Origin: Ferrimicrobium sp.
Lineage (GTDB): Bacteria > Actinomycetota > Acidimicrobiia > Acidimicrobiales > Acidimicrobiaceae
Length of the DNA stretch: 49,143 bases
Assembly (NCBI GenBank): GCA_022690815.1
Contig: JALCZJ010000020.1
Location: forward strand, 1-49,143
Direction of reading: 5' to 3'
A program made the translations under genes and the position numbers. The notes under the pieces were generated by a model, which saw only the letters and a list, made by a program, of their open reading frames with translations, was not told the DNA's origin and searched no databases. This document shows, one piece after another, positions 26,156-35,401 of this stretch. Each line of letters begins with the position of its first letter. Position 1 is the stretch's first letter.

Positions 26156-26809
26156 TTACTCACGTGCACCGAATAAAACACTACCTAACCGCACCATAGT
26201 AGCACCCTGAGCGACGCCTACCTGGTAATCGCCGGACATTCCTAAAGAATATTCCCGTAAATCCAAAGTTTGGCCCAACGAATACACGTGCCCGAAGTAG
26301 GCAGCGACCCGATCTGCACCTTCTGGTAGCGCCATCCCCATCAAACCAACGACCTTTAGGCCAAGCGCGCGACCTCTCGTCACCAACTCCACCACCTGAT
26401 CGTCGTCAGCCCCGTTGCGTCCCTCTGGATGCCCGGTGGGTGCCACCTGAACAAGCAACTCGCCTTCAAACCCGATATCAGCTAACGCCTCGAGCTCAAC
26501 CTCGCGCGAGACGGTCTCAATCATCGAAACATACGAACAGACTTGACGAAGGCGGCGGCGCTGGATGGCCCCGATATAGTGCCAACGGACGTTCAATCCC
26601 CGCTGACTGGCCTGTTCGGCCTTAGCGACGAGTTCATCGGCGTAATTCTCACCGAACTCATCGAGACCTACTTGGGTACCAGCGATGACAGCATCGAGTG
26701 GATGTCGCTTGGTGACGGCAACGACCCGAACCTCATCCGAGCCACCACACCGCCGAATCTCCGCCCTCACGCTAGCCAGACGAGCTCCGAGGTCGTCGTA
26801 GCCGACCAT
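26156..26809 (-). CDS. YggS-family PLP homeostasis protein (PLPBP)
   Basis: Non-enzymatic pyridoxal-phosphate-binding protein with a single TIM-barrel domain. The PLP Lys is in VAVTKRHPLDAV. Other family features are FGENYADEL, WHYIGAIQRRR, and the C-terminal YSLGMSGDYQVGVAQGATMVR with the phosphate-binding Ser/Gly. The ATG overlaps the pgeF stop (TGATG), so it is translationally coupled. This gene's usual position between pgeF and sepF is kept. Confidence 0.95.
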   Translation of the reverse strand: MVGYDDLGARLASVRAEIRRCGGSDEVRVVAVTKRHPLDAVIAGTQVGLDEFGENYADELVAKAEQASQRGLNVRWHYIGAIQRRRLRQVCSYVSMIETVSREVELEALADIGFEGELLVQVAPTGHPEGRNGADDDQVVELVTRGRALGLKVVGLMGMALPEGADRVAAYFGHVYSLGQTLDLREYSLGMSGDYQVGVAQGATMVRLGSVLFGARE

Positions 26810-27429
26810 CAGCGGCCTCCTGCACCCACCAGCGTCAACTGGCGCATCGATGTTCTATCCCTGCGGTAGGAGTGATACCCGTCATCACAGAAGGTACACT
26901 GCTCGACGGCGATCATGGATCCAACCCGGTTCTGTTCAAGTACCTGCTGGACCCCGTGCTCCAACGAGAGGTTGTCACCGTCGAAACTCGCTGCACCGAA
27001 TCGTTGTTCAACGATGTAGCGCTCCGGTCCAAGAAACTGGTAGCAACAGGATCGGATATGTGGCCCGATAACCGCCTCAAGACCATTGCCCCCAAGTCGC
27101 GATAGCCCAGCCTCGATGACGCCGCCAACAAGCCCTCTCCAACCAACATGCAACGCAACAGCGTCACCATTATGGTTAGCTAGTACCAGAGGCAAGCAAT
27201 CGGCTGTCGCGATACCTGCCACCTCAGGCCGACCAGCAGCGAGATAGATGCCATCGGCTTCAACTCCTTCGCCATCGTCAGGGACGGAGATCACCCTGGT
27301 GCCGTGCACCTGACGTACCCGAACCAGGCTTTGACTGCCCCCGAGTACGCAACAGGCCTGTTCGACTGTGTCCGATCGATCAGTAAATGCAACCCTCACG
27401 CCACTACGACGGAGCGAGAGCGCAATCAT
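26809..27429 (-). CDS. pgeF: PgeF/YfiH copper-oxidase-fold peptidoglycan editing factor
   Basis: Purine-nucleoside / laccase-domain protein. The E. coli relative prevents misincorporation of L-Ser for L-Ala into UDP-MurNAc precursors. Metal-ligand regions are VRQVHGTRV (first His), TADCLPLVL with the Cys, and HVGWRGLVGG (second His). The C-terminal motif is FCDDGYHSYRRD. The ATG overlaps the ftsZ stop by one base (TGATG), linking wall-precursor quality control to division. The 206-residue length is slightly short for the family. Confidence 0.93.
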   Translation of the reverse strand: MIALSLRRSGVRVAFTDRSDTVEQACCVLGGSQSLVRVRQVHGTRVISVPDDGEGVEADGIYLAAGRPEVAGIATADCLPLVLANHNGDAVALHVGWRGLVGGVIEAGLSRLGGNGLEAVIGPHIRSCCYQFLGPERYIVEQRFGAASFDGDNLSLEHGVQQVLEQNRVGSMIAVEQCTFCDDGYHSYRRDRTSMRQLTLVGAGGR

Positions 27430-28529
27430 CAGCGGAGAAAAAAGGGTACGTCACCATCGTCAGGATCCTCCGGATCCGGATCCGGAGGATCCTGTGACGG
27501 CGACTCAGTTGTCACGTTGGGAACACCAAAATCAGGCTCCTCAACCAGCGGAGGCGTCACGACCAGCTTGGGGGAGCCCTCACCCCACACGTCAAAGCCA
27601 GCGGCGATGACGGTGACCTTGACCTCATCCTCCATGGATTCATCAATCACGCTACCGACGATGATGAGTGCGTCGCTGGATGCCGCATTTTGAATGATAT
27701 TCGCAGCCTCGTTCAGCTCAAAGATCCCGAGATCCGTGCCACCAGCGACGTTCAACAAAATACCTTGAGCACCATCGATCGAGGTTTCAAAGAGCGGGGA
27801 GGTGATCGCATTGCGCGCTGCCGTCGTGGCACGATTCTCACCACTGGCGATACCGATACCCATGATTGCCGTCCCTGCCGAGGCCATGATGGCCCGGACA
27901 TCAGCAAAGTCGGTGTTGATCACGCCTGGGGTGGTGATGAGATCGGTGATCCCCTTGACGCCGGAGAGCAGGATGTCATCCGCCATACGAAAGGCCGCGA
28001 TCATCGATGTCTTCTCATTTGCAATCGTTAAGAGTCGATCATTCGGGATCACGATGAGCGTGTCGACATGCTCGCGCAGTCGAGCGATACCCTCATCGGC
28101 CTGCGTTGCCCTGCGCTTGCCTTCAAAGCCGAAGGGGCGAGTGACGACACCGATGGTGAGCGCTCCAATCCCACGGGCGATCTCGGCCACCACCGGGGCC
28201 CCTCCGGTGCCGGTTCCACCACCTTCACCGGCGGTGATGAAGACCATATCAGCTCCGGTGAGCGCCTCTTGAATCTCATCCTTATGCTCTTGGGCAGCAG
28301 AACGACCGATGTCTGGGTTCGATCCTGCACCCAGGCCGCGGGTGAGTTGGCGACCGATATCGAGTCGGATGTCGGCGTCACTCATCAGCAAGGCCTGGGC
28401 ATCGGTGTTGATAGCGATGAACTCGACGCCCTTGAGGCCCGCTTCGATCATCCGATTGACCGCGTTGCCACCGCCACCGCCGACACCAACGACTTTGATT
28501 ACGGCGATGTAATTCTGCGCATCATTCAT
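27429..28529 (-). CDS. ftsZ: Cell division GTPase FtsZ
   Basis: Tubulin homologue that forms the Z ring. The core contains [15 protein letters not shown], the GTP-binding [12 protein letters not shown] loop (tubulin signature), and [11 protein letters not shown] with the T7-loop acid. The globular core ends near residue 315. The linker is unusually short and acidic/proline-rich ([12 protein letters not shown]), and the C-terminal peptide is DVPFFLR, the SepF-binding type. The start is ATG at 28529; a GTG at 28541 is an alternative. GAGGGTGGG precedes it. The linker DNA is a perfect 34-bp palindrome (27461-27494). The next gene, pgeF, starts on the ftsZ stop. Confidence 0.99.
   Translation of the reverse strand: MNDAQNYIAVIKVVGVGGGGGNAVNRMIEAGLKGVEFIAINTDAQALLMSDADIRLDIGRQLTRGLGAGSNPDIGRSAAQEHKDEIQEALTGADMVFITAGEGGGTGTGGAPVVAEIARGIGALTIGVVTRPFGFEGKRRATQADEGIARLREHVDTLIVIPNDRLLTIANEKTSMIAAFRMADDILLSGVKGITDLITTPGVINTDFADVRAIMASAGTAIMGIGIASGENRATTAARNAITSPLFETSIDGAQGILLNVAGGTDLGIFELNEAANIIQNAASSDALIIVGSVIDESMEDEVKVTVIAAGFDVWGEGSPKLVVTPPLVEEPDFGVPNVTTESPSQDPPDPDPEDPDDGDVPFFLR
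27461..27494. repeat. Perfect 34-bp palindrome at the 3' end of ftsZ
   Basis: The two 17-nt arms are exact reverse complements around the centre between 27477 and 27478, and the sequence holds three GGATCC sites. It encodes the acidic FtsZ linker and lies about 30 nt before the ftsZ stop. As RNA it would fold into a long GC-rich hairpin just before the pgeF start. Confidence 0.95.
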
Positions 28530-28625
28530 CTCGCATCCCACCCTCGCTGAACCACTACTAAGCCTCCACTCACCTCAAACCTGGGTGCTACTGGCCTAGC
28601 GCCAGCGAGCCACCTCCGAATTTGA

Positions 28626-29501
28626 CTAGCCTACACGATCGTTGAGGAGAACCGCTGGACTATTTGGGTCAATCACGTCGAGAACCGCTCCGGGCGTAGA
28701 AAACTCGACACAAGCGCGCACCTCGGCCTGAGCTCGCTCAGCGGAACCCAATTCGCAGATAGCCGAGTTCGCCAAGCGAACGATGATGCCGAGGCCCTTA
28801 ACCTGATCGACACTGGCTTGACCGACAGGGGCCGATCCTGTTCGCTTGGAGATGCCCTGATTGGCGAGTGCACCCGCAACCGCCACCAGCGCAGGGTTCA
28901 CCCACGCGCCAGCGTGAGGCAACCAGTTGCAATGTGGGCTCGACGCGACATCGTTAGGGCAGATCTGCACGACTCGTCGCAAAGCGGGACCCACCGATGA
29001 CCCTGCGGGGACAACTTCACCAGCATCAGTGAGGGCAAATCCCGCCTGGATCTGGCTGGCAGTGGGGATGGTACGGAGCTCCAGGACTAAAGTTGCGGGC
29101 CACTGCCTCGTCACAGCTTTCAGTTGGATGGCCCCTCGCAGACCTGGATCGTCTGCCAACGTCGCCGCTACCTGGGCTGGGGAGGCGGACCACAGGTACT
29201 CATGTCCCAACACGACCTCAACGCGGGCCCTTGCTTGTGCACGCTCAGGCGGCGTCGCTCCCAACACGACCACCGAACGTGTCCGAAGCAAGGGGCCAAC
29301 CCCAATCACGAGGCCAACCACCACGACACCGAGAGCACCGGCCCCGATCAAGACCCCATGGCATACGGGCCGACTCGATCGCTTAGGAGTCCGATGCTCT
29401 GTTCTATGGGCGCTAGGGCTCGACAACCGTCGTGACCGAGGCGATGCACGTCGATCCACCGATGAATCCTTTCGGGCGCCCATGGTGCGTTTCATCGACA
29501 T
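28626..29501 (-). CDS. ftsQ: Cell division protein FtsQ
   Basis: Divisome subunit: a basic cytoplasmic tail (about 1-45, rich in Arg/Ser), one transmembrane helix (about 47-70, VLIGAGALGVVVVGLVIGV), and an extracellular POTRA/FtsQ domain. After the helix comes RSVVVLGATPPERAQ, matching the POTRA start, then VTRQWPATLVLEL. Identity is supported by position between murB and ftsZ as well as by topology. ATG at 29501 follows TGAGGATGG. The gap to ftsZ is 96 nt and may hold an ftsZ promoter. Confidence 0.88.
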   Translation of the reverse strand: MSMKRTMGARKDSSVDRRASPRSRRLSSPSAHRTEHRTPKRSSRPVCHGVLIGAGALGVVVVGLVIGVGPLLRTRSVVVLGATPPERAQARARVEVVLGHEYLWSASPAQVAATLADDPGLRGAIQLKAVTRQWPATLVLELRTIPTASQIQAGFALTDAGEVVPAGSSVGPALRRVVQICPNDVASSPHCNWLPHAGAWVNPALVAVAGALANQGISKRTGSAPVGQASVDQVKGLGIIVRLANSAICELGSAERAQAEVRACVEFSTPGAVLDVIDPNSPAVLLNDRVG

Positions 29502-29507
29502 CCATCC

Positions 29508-30443
29508 TCAGGAGAAGCCAATGAGCACCACCTCCGATCTCAGCTCGATACCGGTTTGGCGCGCCACCTGATCGCGCACGATGGCCATCAGTTGGTAGAC
29601 GTCACTTGACGTCCCCGTAGGCTCAGCTTGGATAAAATTCGCATGCTTACTCGACACCGACGCACTCCCATGGCGAAGTCCTTTGAGCCCACATGCCTCG
29701 ATCAATTGTGCCGCTGGAACATCGACAGGATTGGCAAAAACCGAACCAGCATTCTGCCCCCCTGGCTGGTGGGCTCGCCGCCAGGCGACGATCTCGCTAA
29801 TCTGTGACTCCAGGGCCTTTGGATCTCCAACCTCAAGCTGGAGCCGAGCCCCCACCACGACCTGATCAGGGGTCAGAGCTGAGGAGCGATAGGACAGCGC
29901 TAACTCGCTGGCCGGGTGCCAGCTCGCTCCGTTGGGGCCGGCAAGGTCGACGATCGAGGCAGCCTGGAGGCTCTCCTCTAGCATGTGTCCGTGCCCACCG
30001 GCGTTCATGCGAACGGCTCCACCAACGCTCCCTGGCACCCCAACAGCCCAGGTAAAACCTGCAAGCCCCAACTTCGCAAGCCGTCGCGCCATGACTGGCA
30101 GTGGAGAAGCACCACCGAGCTCGACGAGGGTTCCTTCCTGACGAAGCCAGGAGAACCCGGCGCCGAGTGTCACCACCAACCCTGGAAACCCAGCATCGGA
30201 TACCAGGACGTTTGAACCTCTGCCCAACACAAAACACGGAGGTCGCTCCTCCTGCTCGGTGATGAGGCATCTCAGGCGTTCAAGCTCCTCAACCGAGGCG
30301 ACCTCAACACAAGCGGCGGCCAAACCGCCAACACGATAGGTCGTTCGCGCACCGAATGGAGCATCAAGGAGGACAAGCATGCCTTCGGCGCGAAGCCTCT
30401 CAACCAGCGGTTTGAGTGCCTCGCTCGCGTTATCACCAGACAT
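29508..30443 (-). CDS. murB: UDP-N-acetylenolpyruvoylglucosamine reductase
   Basis: Reduces UDP-GlcNAc-enolpyruvate to UDP-MurNAc with FAD and NADPH. FAD-binding pattern: FVLGRGSNVLVSD and VGVPGSVGGAVRMNAGGHG. The catalytic Ser is in NAGSVFANP, with ACGLKGLRHGSASVSSKHANFI and the final Glu in LRSEVVLIG. ATG at 30443 is chosen because the longer frame to 30521 lies inside murC; it overlaps murC by 11 nt. Length (311) is normal for the short (type IIb-like or actinobacterial) MurB. Confidence 0.97.
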   Translation of the reverse strand: MSGDNASEALKPLVERLRAEGMLVLLDAPFGARTTYRVGGLAAACVEVASVEELERLRCLITEQEERPPCFVLGRGSNVLVSDAGFPGLVVTLGAGFSWLRQEGTLVELGGASPLPVMARRLAKLGLAGFTWAVGVPGSVGGAVRMNAGGHGHMLEESLQAASIVDLAGPNGASWHPASELALSYRSSALTPDQVVVGARLQLEVGDPKALESQISEIVAWRRAHQPGGQNAGSVFANPVDVPAAQLIEACGLKGLRHGSASVSSKHANFIQAEPTGTSSDVYQLMAIVRDQVARQTGIELRSEVVLIGFS

Positions 30444-31791
30444 CAGCGAGCTCCGTATCGAGCATCGTGATGTCACCTGCTCCAAGGGTAAGGCAGACGT
30501 CGTCTGGCTCCAGCAAGTCACGCACCGTCCTGGCTAGATCGTGTCGTGAGGCACAGTAATAGGCACGATCACCAAGCACATGGCGAACTGCCGCAAAGAC
30601 CAACTCACCGCTGACACCCGGGATCGGATCCTCACCAGCGGCATAGACGTCGGTGACCACCGCCAGGTCAGCACCCGATAGCGCTTCTCCGAGCTCTTGG
30701 GCGATCGCGCGTGTGCGCGAGTAACGATGGGGTTGAAAGACGGCGACCACTCGACGAGCACCCAACTGGCGTGCCGCAGCGATTGTGGAGACGAGCTCGC
30801 TCGGAAGGTGGGCATAGTCGTCGATGATTCTGACGGAGTCCAACACGCGCCGATGTTGGAATCTGCGAGCGACGCCGAGATAGCGACTGAGCGATGGTGC
30901 GATCTCGGCGAACGATACCCCGATCGAGCCTGCCGCCGCTACCGCCGCGGTCGCATTCAAAATATTGTGTAGACCCAACACCGACAACTCGACACTTCCG
31001 AGTCTTCGCTTGTGTTCGAAGAGTTCGAAGGCGGTCGACGTCGCCGACATCGAGACGTTTTTGATCTGGTAGACGGCACTCTCTGAAAAGCCATAGCTCA
31101 TACACTCGCGCTCAAACGCCATACCTGCTAGGAACGGATCCTCGACGCAAAGGACCGGCGGTAGCCTGGAGTTGTCAACAAAGCGACGAAAAGCCTGTTT
31201 CAGGTGGTCAAAATCTCCGTAGAAGTCCAGATGATCAGGCTCAACGTTGGTCACGACAGCCAGCGTGGGGTCAAGCGCAAGGAACGTACCGTCACTCTCA
31301 TCGGCCTCCACCACCATCACGTCCGAGGTTCCAAAATGGCCGGAGGCACCTGCCTCGTTGAGCTCCGCTCCGATCACATAGCTTGGGCTGTAACCAGCGA
31401 GGGTCATCGAAAGTCCGATCATGGAGGTAGTGGTTGTCTTGCCGTGCGTACCAGATACCGCAATCACACGGCGCCCCTCTGTGAGCCCAACGAGAAGCTC
31501 TGCGCGCGTCGACGTCGGGATGTTGGCACCACGGGCGGCAACAAGCTCAACGTTGGTTGGGGCAATCGCCGTGGAGTAGGCGACAAGGTCTGCCCCTTCG
31601 ACATAGGAGGCAGCATGTCCGAGGTACACCTGGGCGCCCAGTAGGCGCAGCCGTTCCAGCACAGCAGACTCTTTGAGGTCAGAGCCACTGACCTGGCGAC
31701 CCGCCTCCAACAGAAGCGATGCGAGTGCGCTCATGCCGGCGCCACCAATACCGATAATGTGAACCCGTTGGACTCGATCAAGAAGGCTCAT
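30433..31791 (-). CDS. murC: UDP-N-acetylmuramate--L-alanine ligase
   Basis: Adds L-Ala to UDP-MurNAc with ATP. The N-terminal Rossmann domain is HIIGIGGAGMSALA. The ATP loop is GTHGKTTTTSM, EADESDGTFL contains the Mg ligands, VTNVEPDHLDFYGD holds the conserved DH pair, and the C-terminal domain has DDYAHLPSE and FQPHRYSRT. The ATG overlaps the murG stop (ATGA). 452 residues is the normal length. Confidence 0.98.
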   Translation of the reverse strand: MSLLDRVQRVHIIGIGGAGMSALASLLLEAGRQVSGSDLKESAVLERLRLLGAQVYLGHAASYVEGADLVAYSTAIAPTNVELVAARGANIPTSTRAELLVGLTEGRRVIAVSGTHGKTTTTSMIGLSMTLAGYSPSYVIGAELNEAGASGHFGTSDVMVVEADESDGTFLALDPTLAVVTNVEPDHLDFYGDFDHLKQAFRRFVDNSRLPPVLCVEDPFLAGMAFERECMSYGFSESAVYQIKNVSMSATSTAFELFEHKRRLGSVELSVLGLHNILNATAAVAAAGSIGVSFAEIAPSLSRYLGVARRFQHRRVLDSVRIIDDYAHLPSELVSTIAAARQLGARRVVAVFQPHRYSRTRAIAQELGEALSGADLAVVTDVYAAGEDPIPGVSGELVFAAVRHVLGDRAYYCASRHDLARTVRDLLEPDDVCLTLGAGDITMLDTELADVW

Positions 31792-32873
31792 GGTCGTCGC
31801 ATCTCCTCCCAGATATGCCTCGCCGCATTGGGGTGTGCAAGCCGCCGTGCGGCCTCTCCCATCGCATGCCGCCTCGCCCCGTCGGCGACGAGCGCTTCAA
31901 TGGCCGTGGCGAGGGCATCACCGGAGAGGGCATCGTCTTCGATGACCAGCGCCGCCCCTGCACGCCGAAAGACCTCAGCATTCTTGCGCTGATGGTCATT
32001 CGGGGAATGTGGCAGCGGAACCACAATCGATGCGACACCCGCGAGCGCGATCTCGGTCAGGGTGCTAGCTCCAGCCCTCGCCACCACCAAATCCGCCGCC
32101 AGAACCATGCGATAGAGCGTTGGCTCATAGCCCAAGACCTGATAGTGCGCCTGGGTGGTCACCATGGCCCCAGGTGAAGGGGCAAGAGCATTGGTGGAAC
32201 CCATCGCGTGGATGATGCGCACGCCACGAGCGTCAGCAAGTAAACGCGCCGCCTCCTGGGTCGCGACGTTGACACTGCGAGCACCCAAGGAGCCAGACGT
32301 CACCACCACGACGAATTCTTCTGGGCGATAACCAAGCGATGCTCGAAGTGTCTCACGATCCGCTTCGGTGACAGCCGCCCTGCGAGGTGGATTACCAACC
32401 ACCAACGTCCGGGGGAGCCAGGAGTGCGGGACCGCGACCGGCCAAGCCAAAAAGATGCGCCTCGACCAGCTCCCAACCAACCGATTCGCACGCGTTAGGG
32501 CGGCGTTTTGTTCCAAAAGGTAGGACTGAGCGCCATGGCTGCGGGCAACCAGGGAGACCAACGGTGTATGAAACCCGCCGAAGCTGATCACCTGCTCCGG
32601 ACGAGGCAAGCGCGCAAGGGTCGCCAGATTGGCCCTCATGGCGCCCGCGTTGGCACCCACGGCCCCAACGAGACCACGAGCGCCCCTGGCGAGGCCGACA
32701 CCTCGCATGCGCGCTATGCGCACATCAAGATCTTCGGTAACCTCGTGATCGACTCGTCGATCGGTGGTGATCAACACAGGAGTGACCTCATCATCGAATG
32801 CCTCCATGACCGAGACGGCCCCATGGATATGCCCAGCCGTGCCACCGGCCGCCAGCCACACGACACGACTCAT
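31788..32873 (-). CDS. murG: UDP-GlcNAc:lipid I N-acetylglucosaminyltransferase
   Basis: Makes lipid II at the inner membrane face. The N-terminal glycine loop is AAGGTAGHIHGA, close to the actinobacterial form, and the second G-loop is SGSLGARSVN (usual GGSQGA). The C-terminal nucleotide-sugar site has RAGASTLTEIALAGVASIVVPLPHSPNDHQRKNA. The start is ATG at 32873, overlapping the ftsW stop (ATGA); the longer frame lies inside ftsW. 361 residues is a normal length. Confidence 0.97.
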   Translation of the reverse strand: MSRVVWLAAGGTAGHIHGAVSVMEAFDDEVTPVLITTDRRVDHEVTEDLDVRIARMRGVGLARGARGLVGAVGANAGAMRANLATLARLPRPEQVISFGGFHTPLVSLVARSHGAQSYLLEQNAALTRANRLVGSWSRRIFLAWPVAVPHSWLPRTLVVGNPPRRAAVTEADRETLRASLGYRPEEFVVVVTSGSLGARSVNVATQEAARLLADARGVRIIHAMGSTNALAPSPGAMVTTQAHYQVLGYEPTLYRMVLAADLVVARAGASTLTEIALAGVASIVVPLPHSPNDHQRKNAEVFRRAGAALVIEDDALSGDALATAIEALVADGARRHAMGEAARRLAHPNAARHIWEEMRRP

Positions 32874-33991
32874 GTGATCTTCCTCCTGCGAATGATACCA
32901 TTGACGAGTCCCAGTGCTGCCAGGGTGACGACGGTAGAGGATCCTCCAGCGGAGATGAGCGGCAAAGGCACACCCGTCACCGGCAAGAGACCGATGACTG
33001 CTCCAATATTGAGTGTCATCTGCACCAGAAGCCACACGCCAATCAGGAACGTCAAGGTTCGCTCGGCAGGGTCACTCAATCGCTCTGACACACGAAAAAT
33101 GACCACGACGAGCGCGACGAGCAGGAGGAGGATCACAACCGATCCAAGGAGACCAAAGTCCTGCCCCACGACCGCGAAGATGAAGTCGGTCTGGGCATTG
33201 GGCACATAGCCCCAGTTTGCCAATCCGTTGCCGAGGCCGGTGCCGAGAAGATGGCCAGAGGCGAAGGAATCCAGCGCTTGGACTTCTTGATAGGAGTAGC
33301 TCATCCGGTATTCCCACGGGTGCAAAAACGACAGTAGCCGCAACCGACGATAGGTGCTCGAGAAGGCACCAGCGATCCCAATCAACACCGACCCAACCGT
33401 GACAAAGGTCAGCGCACGACCACGTACTCCACCGATATAGAGCGCTGCCAACCCCAATGAGAAGACGATCATCGCCGTCCCCATATCAGGCTCAAGAAAA
33501 ATCACCCCAGCCATGACCGCGGTCACTACGATCACCGGGCCAACCAACTGGCCCGGCCGTCGTTTCGCTACGAGCTGGGCCAAGAACAGCACCAGCGCGA
33601 GCTTGGCGAACTCGGAAGGTTGGACCTGAATCGGACCCAACTGGAACCACCGATCGGCGCCGCCTACGCTGCGACCGACACCTGGAAGCATGACCCCAAG
33701 CAGCATCACGCCGGCAAGCAGCAAGAGCAGGGGCGCCATCTTCAACCAAACCCTCAGGGGAACCGATCCCATCACCACAAAGGCCAGTCCTCCGATAACG
33801 AGCCAGAGCAGCTCGTGACCGACGAGGGAGACTACCGAGGCGTGCGCGGCGATCGTCGCCACGTAGGCCGCCGCCACCTCGAGGATCGCCCCGGCGGTGA
33901 CAAGAATGGCGAGTAGCCAGTAGAAGCTCGACCGGAGGCGTACTTTCGCTAGCAAATTGCCCAATGTGCGGCTACGGACGGTGGTTGCCAT
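32870..33991 (-). CDS. ftsW: Septal peptidoglycan polymerase FtsW
   Basis: SEDS-family glycosyltransferase that polymerises lipid II with FtsI. About ten hydrophobic segments are visible. Conserved parts are QPSEFAKLALV, FLEPDMGTAMIV (catalytic Asp region), PNAQTDFIFAVVGQDFG, and PVTGVPLPLISAGGSS near the C-terminus. ATG at 33991 follows AAGGGGGAGGAG. The short N-terminal cytoplasmic tail is basic. It could be a RodA paralogue by sequence alone, but location in the dcw cluster favours FtsW. Confidence 0.96.
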   Translation of the reverse strand: MATTVRSRTLGNLLAKVRLRSSFYWLLAILVTAGAILEVAAAYVATIAAHASVVSLVGHELLWLVIGGLAFVVMGSVPLRVWLKMAPLLLLLAGVMLLGVMLPGVGRSVGGADRWFQLGPIQVQPSEFAKLALVLFLAQLVAKRRPGQLVGPVIVVTAVMAGVIFLEPDMGTAMIVFSLGLAALYIGGVRGRALTFVTVGSVLIGIAGAFSSTYRRLRLLSFLHPWEYRMSYSYQEVQALDSFASGHLLGTGLGNGLANWGYVPNAQTDFIFAVVGQDFGLLGSVVILLLLVALVVVIFRVSERLSDPAERTLTFLIGVWLLVQMTLNIGAVIGLLPVTGVPLPLISAGGSSTVVTLAALGLVNGIIRRRKIT

Positions 33992-34030
33992 CGCGAACTC
34001 CTCCCCCTTGATCTCCTCGATCCAAATGGC

Positions 34031-35401
34031 TCATTGATCCTCCAAACCGCGCAAGCGAGCAGGGGCTATCGTGCCCTGGTCATGGCTCGCCTCGATCAAA
34101 CGTCTCACGGTGACCTTGAAGTCGTCACCGCGGTCCCGATAGCTGCGGTACCAGTCAAACGATGCCGCCCCTGGGGCGAGTAGCACCACATCACCAGCCA
34201 TCGCCTCCCGCGACGCTAGCGTCACCGCCTCCGCCATCGATGAGGCCATCATGGCCGGACGGCCAAGTTCGCGGAAGAGCTCGACGATGGTGGGGCCGGC
34301 TTCACCAATACCGATGACGGCCCGAATGTGTGCAGCGACCGCGCTCAACGGGTCAAATGACAGCCCCTTGCCACGACCGCCAGCGATGAGGACCACGTGG
34401 GCAAACGAACTCACTCCAGCGGCGGCCGCCACCGGCGTCGTCGCCTTGGAATCGTTTACATAAAGCACACCACGCAGCTCACCGACACGCTCCTGTCGGT
34501 GTTCGAGACCACGAAATGCCGCCAGCGTCTCTTGGATCGCCGCCGTCTCGGCTCCAGCCGCCTCAGCCGTTGCCCACGACAAGAGCGCATTGGCAAGATC
34601 GATCGGACCCGACCGACCCAACGCTGAAACCGGCATCAAAACCTCACCCGTTGGTCCGATCAACTCACCGGCATAGACCCGGTAATCGGCTAACTGATCG
34701 TCGCCAACTTGTGGTGCAAGCGAGAAGGTTCGACGCGTCACACCCGCCGGCAAGGCCGTGTTGGCAACCACCGGATCGTCTGCGTTCAAAATGGCGACGC
34801 TCCCCTCTCCTAACTGGGTAAACAGCTTGGCCTTCGCACGTCGATAGTGCTCGAGATCACCATGCCAGTCCAGATGATCGGGGGTAAAATTGGTCCAGCT
34901 CGCGGTCGCAGGTGAGAACGTGGGAGCCCAGGTGAGCTGGAATGAGCTCGCCTCGACGACATAACGGCTCGCTCCCGTTCGCGCAACCGCCGCAAACGAC
35001 ACCCCTGCATTGCCACAAAGTATCGCTCCTGGCCCGAGCATCTGAGCGGTCAAGGTGGCGACGGTCGTCTTGCCGTTCGTCCCCGTGATCGCGCTCACCG
35101 GCGCATCGGCTAGGAGCCAACCGAGTTCGAGCTCGCCGATCACCCGACCGGCGAGTGGCGTCAGGCCCAACCGCTGGGGTGCGAGCCCTGGCGACACCAC
35201 GATCAGATCCCACGGCTCTCGAACGAGGGCTTCGATCGTTCCTAGCGACTCGAAGATCCCGCGCTCAAAGGCGACCTCACGTCCCATCTCCCGATCCTCG
35301 GCCAAGCTCAGTCGTGCACCGCTATCGGCAAGCGCGTCGACAACCCCGAGTCCACTCACCCCAAGACCCACCACGAGCACCCGTTTGCCACCGAGGTTCA
35401 T
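34031..35401 (-). CDS. murD: UDP-N-acetylmuramoylalanine--D-glutamate ligase
   Basis: Adds D-Glu to UDP-MurNAc-L-Ala. It has the Rossmann N-terminus RVLVVGLGVSGLG, an ATP loop AITGTNGKTTVATL, FTPDHLDWHGD for Mg and substrate, and YVNDSKATTPVAA with the carboxylate-binding Ser/Lys. The C-terminal motif LIAGGRGKGLSFDPL is typical. The ATG overlaps the mraY stop (ATGA). 456 residues is standard, and ftsW follows after 39 nt. Confidence 0.97.
   Translation of the reverse strand: MNLGGKRVLVVGLGVSGLGVVDALADSGARLSLAEDREMGREVAFERGIFESLGTIEALVREPWDLIVVSPGLAPQRLGLTPLAGRVIGELELGWLLADAPVSAITGTNGKTTVATLTAQMLGPGAILCGNAGVSFAAVARTGASRYVVEASSFQLTWAPTFSPATASWTNFTPDHLDWHGDLEHYRRAKAKLFTQLGEGSVAILNADDPVVANTALPAGVTRRTFSLAPQVGDDQLADYRVYAGELIGPTGEVLMPVSALGRSGPIDLANALLSWATAEAAGAETAAIQETLAAFRGLEHRQERVGELRGVLYVNDSKATTPVAAAAGVSSFAHVVLIAGGRGKGLSFDPLSAVAAHIRAVIGIGEAGPTIVELFRELGRPAMMASSMAEAVTLASREAMAGDVVLLAPGAASFDWYRSYRDRGDDFKVTVRRLIEASHDQGTIAPARLRGLEDQ

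Noticed and set aside
31788-32873. MurG glycine-loop changes (GGTAGH, SGSLGA) as evidence of lost function
   Set aside because: GGTAGH is usual in actinobacterial MurG and the C-terminal sugar-nucleotide site is intact.
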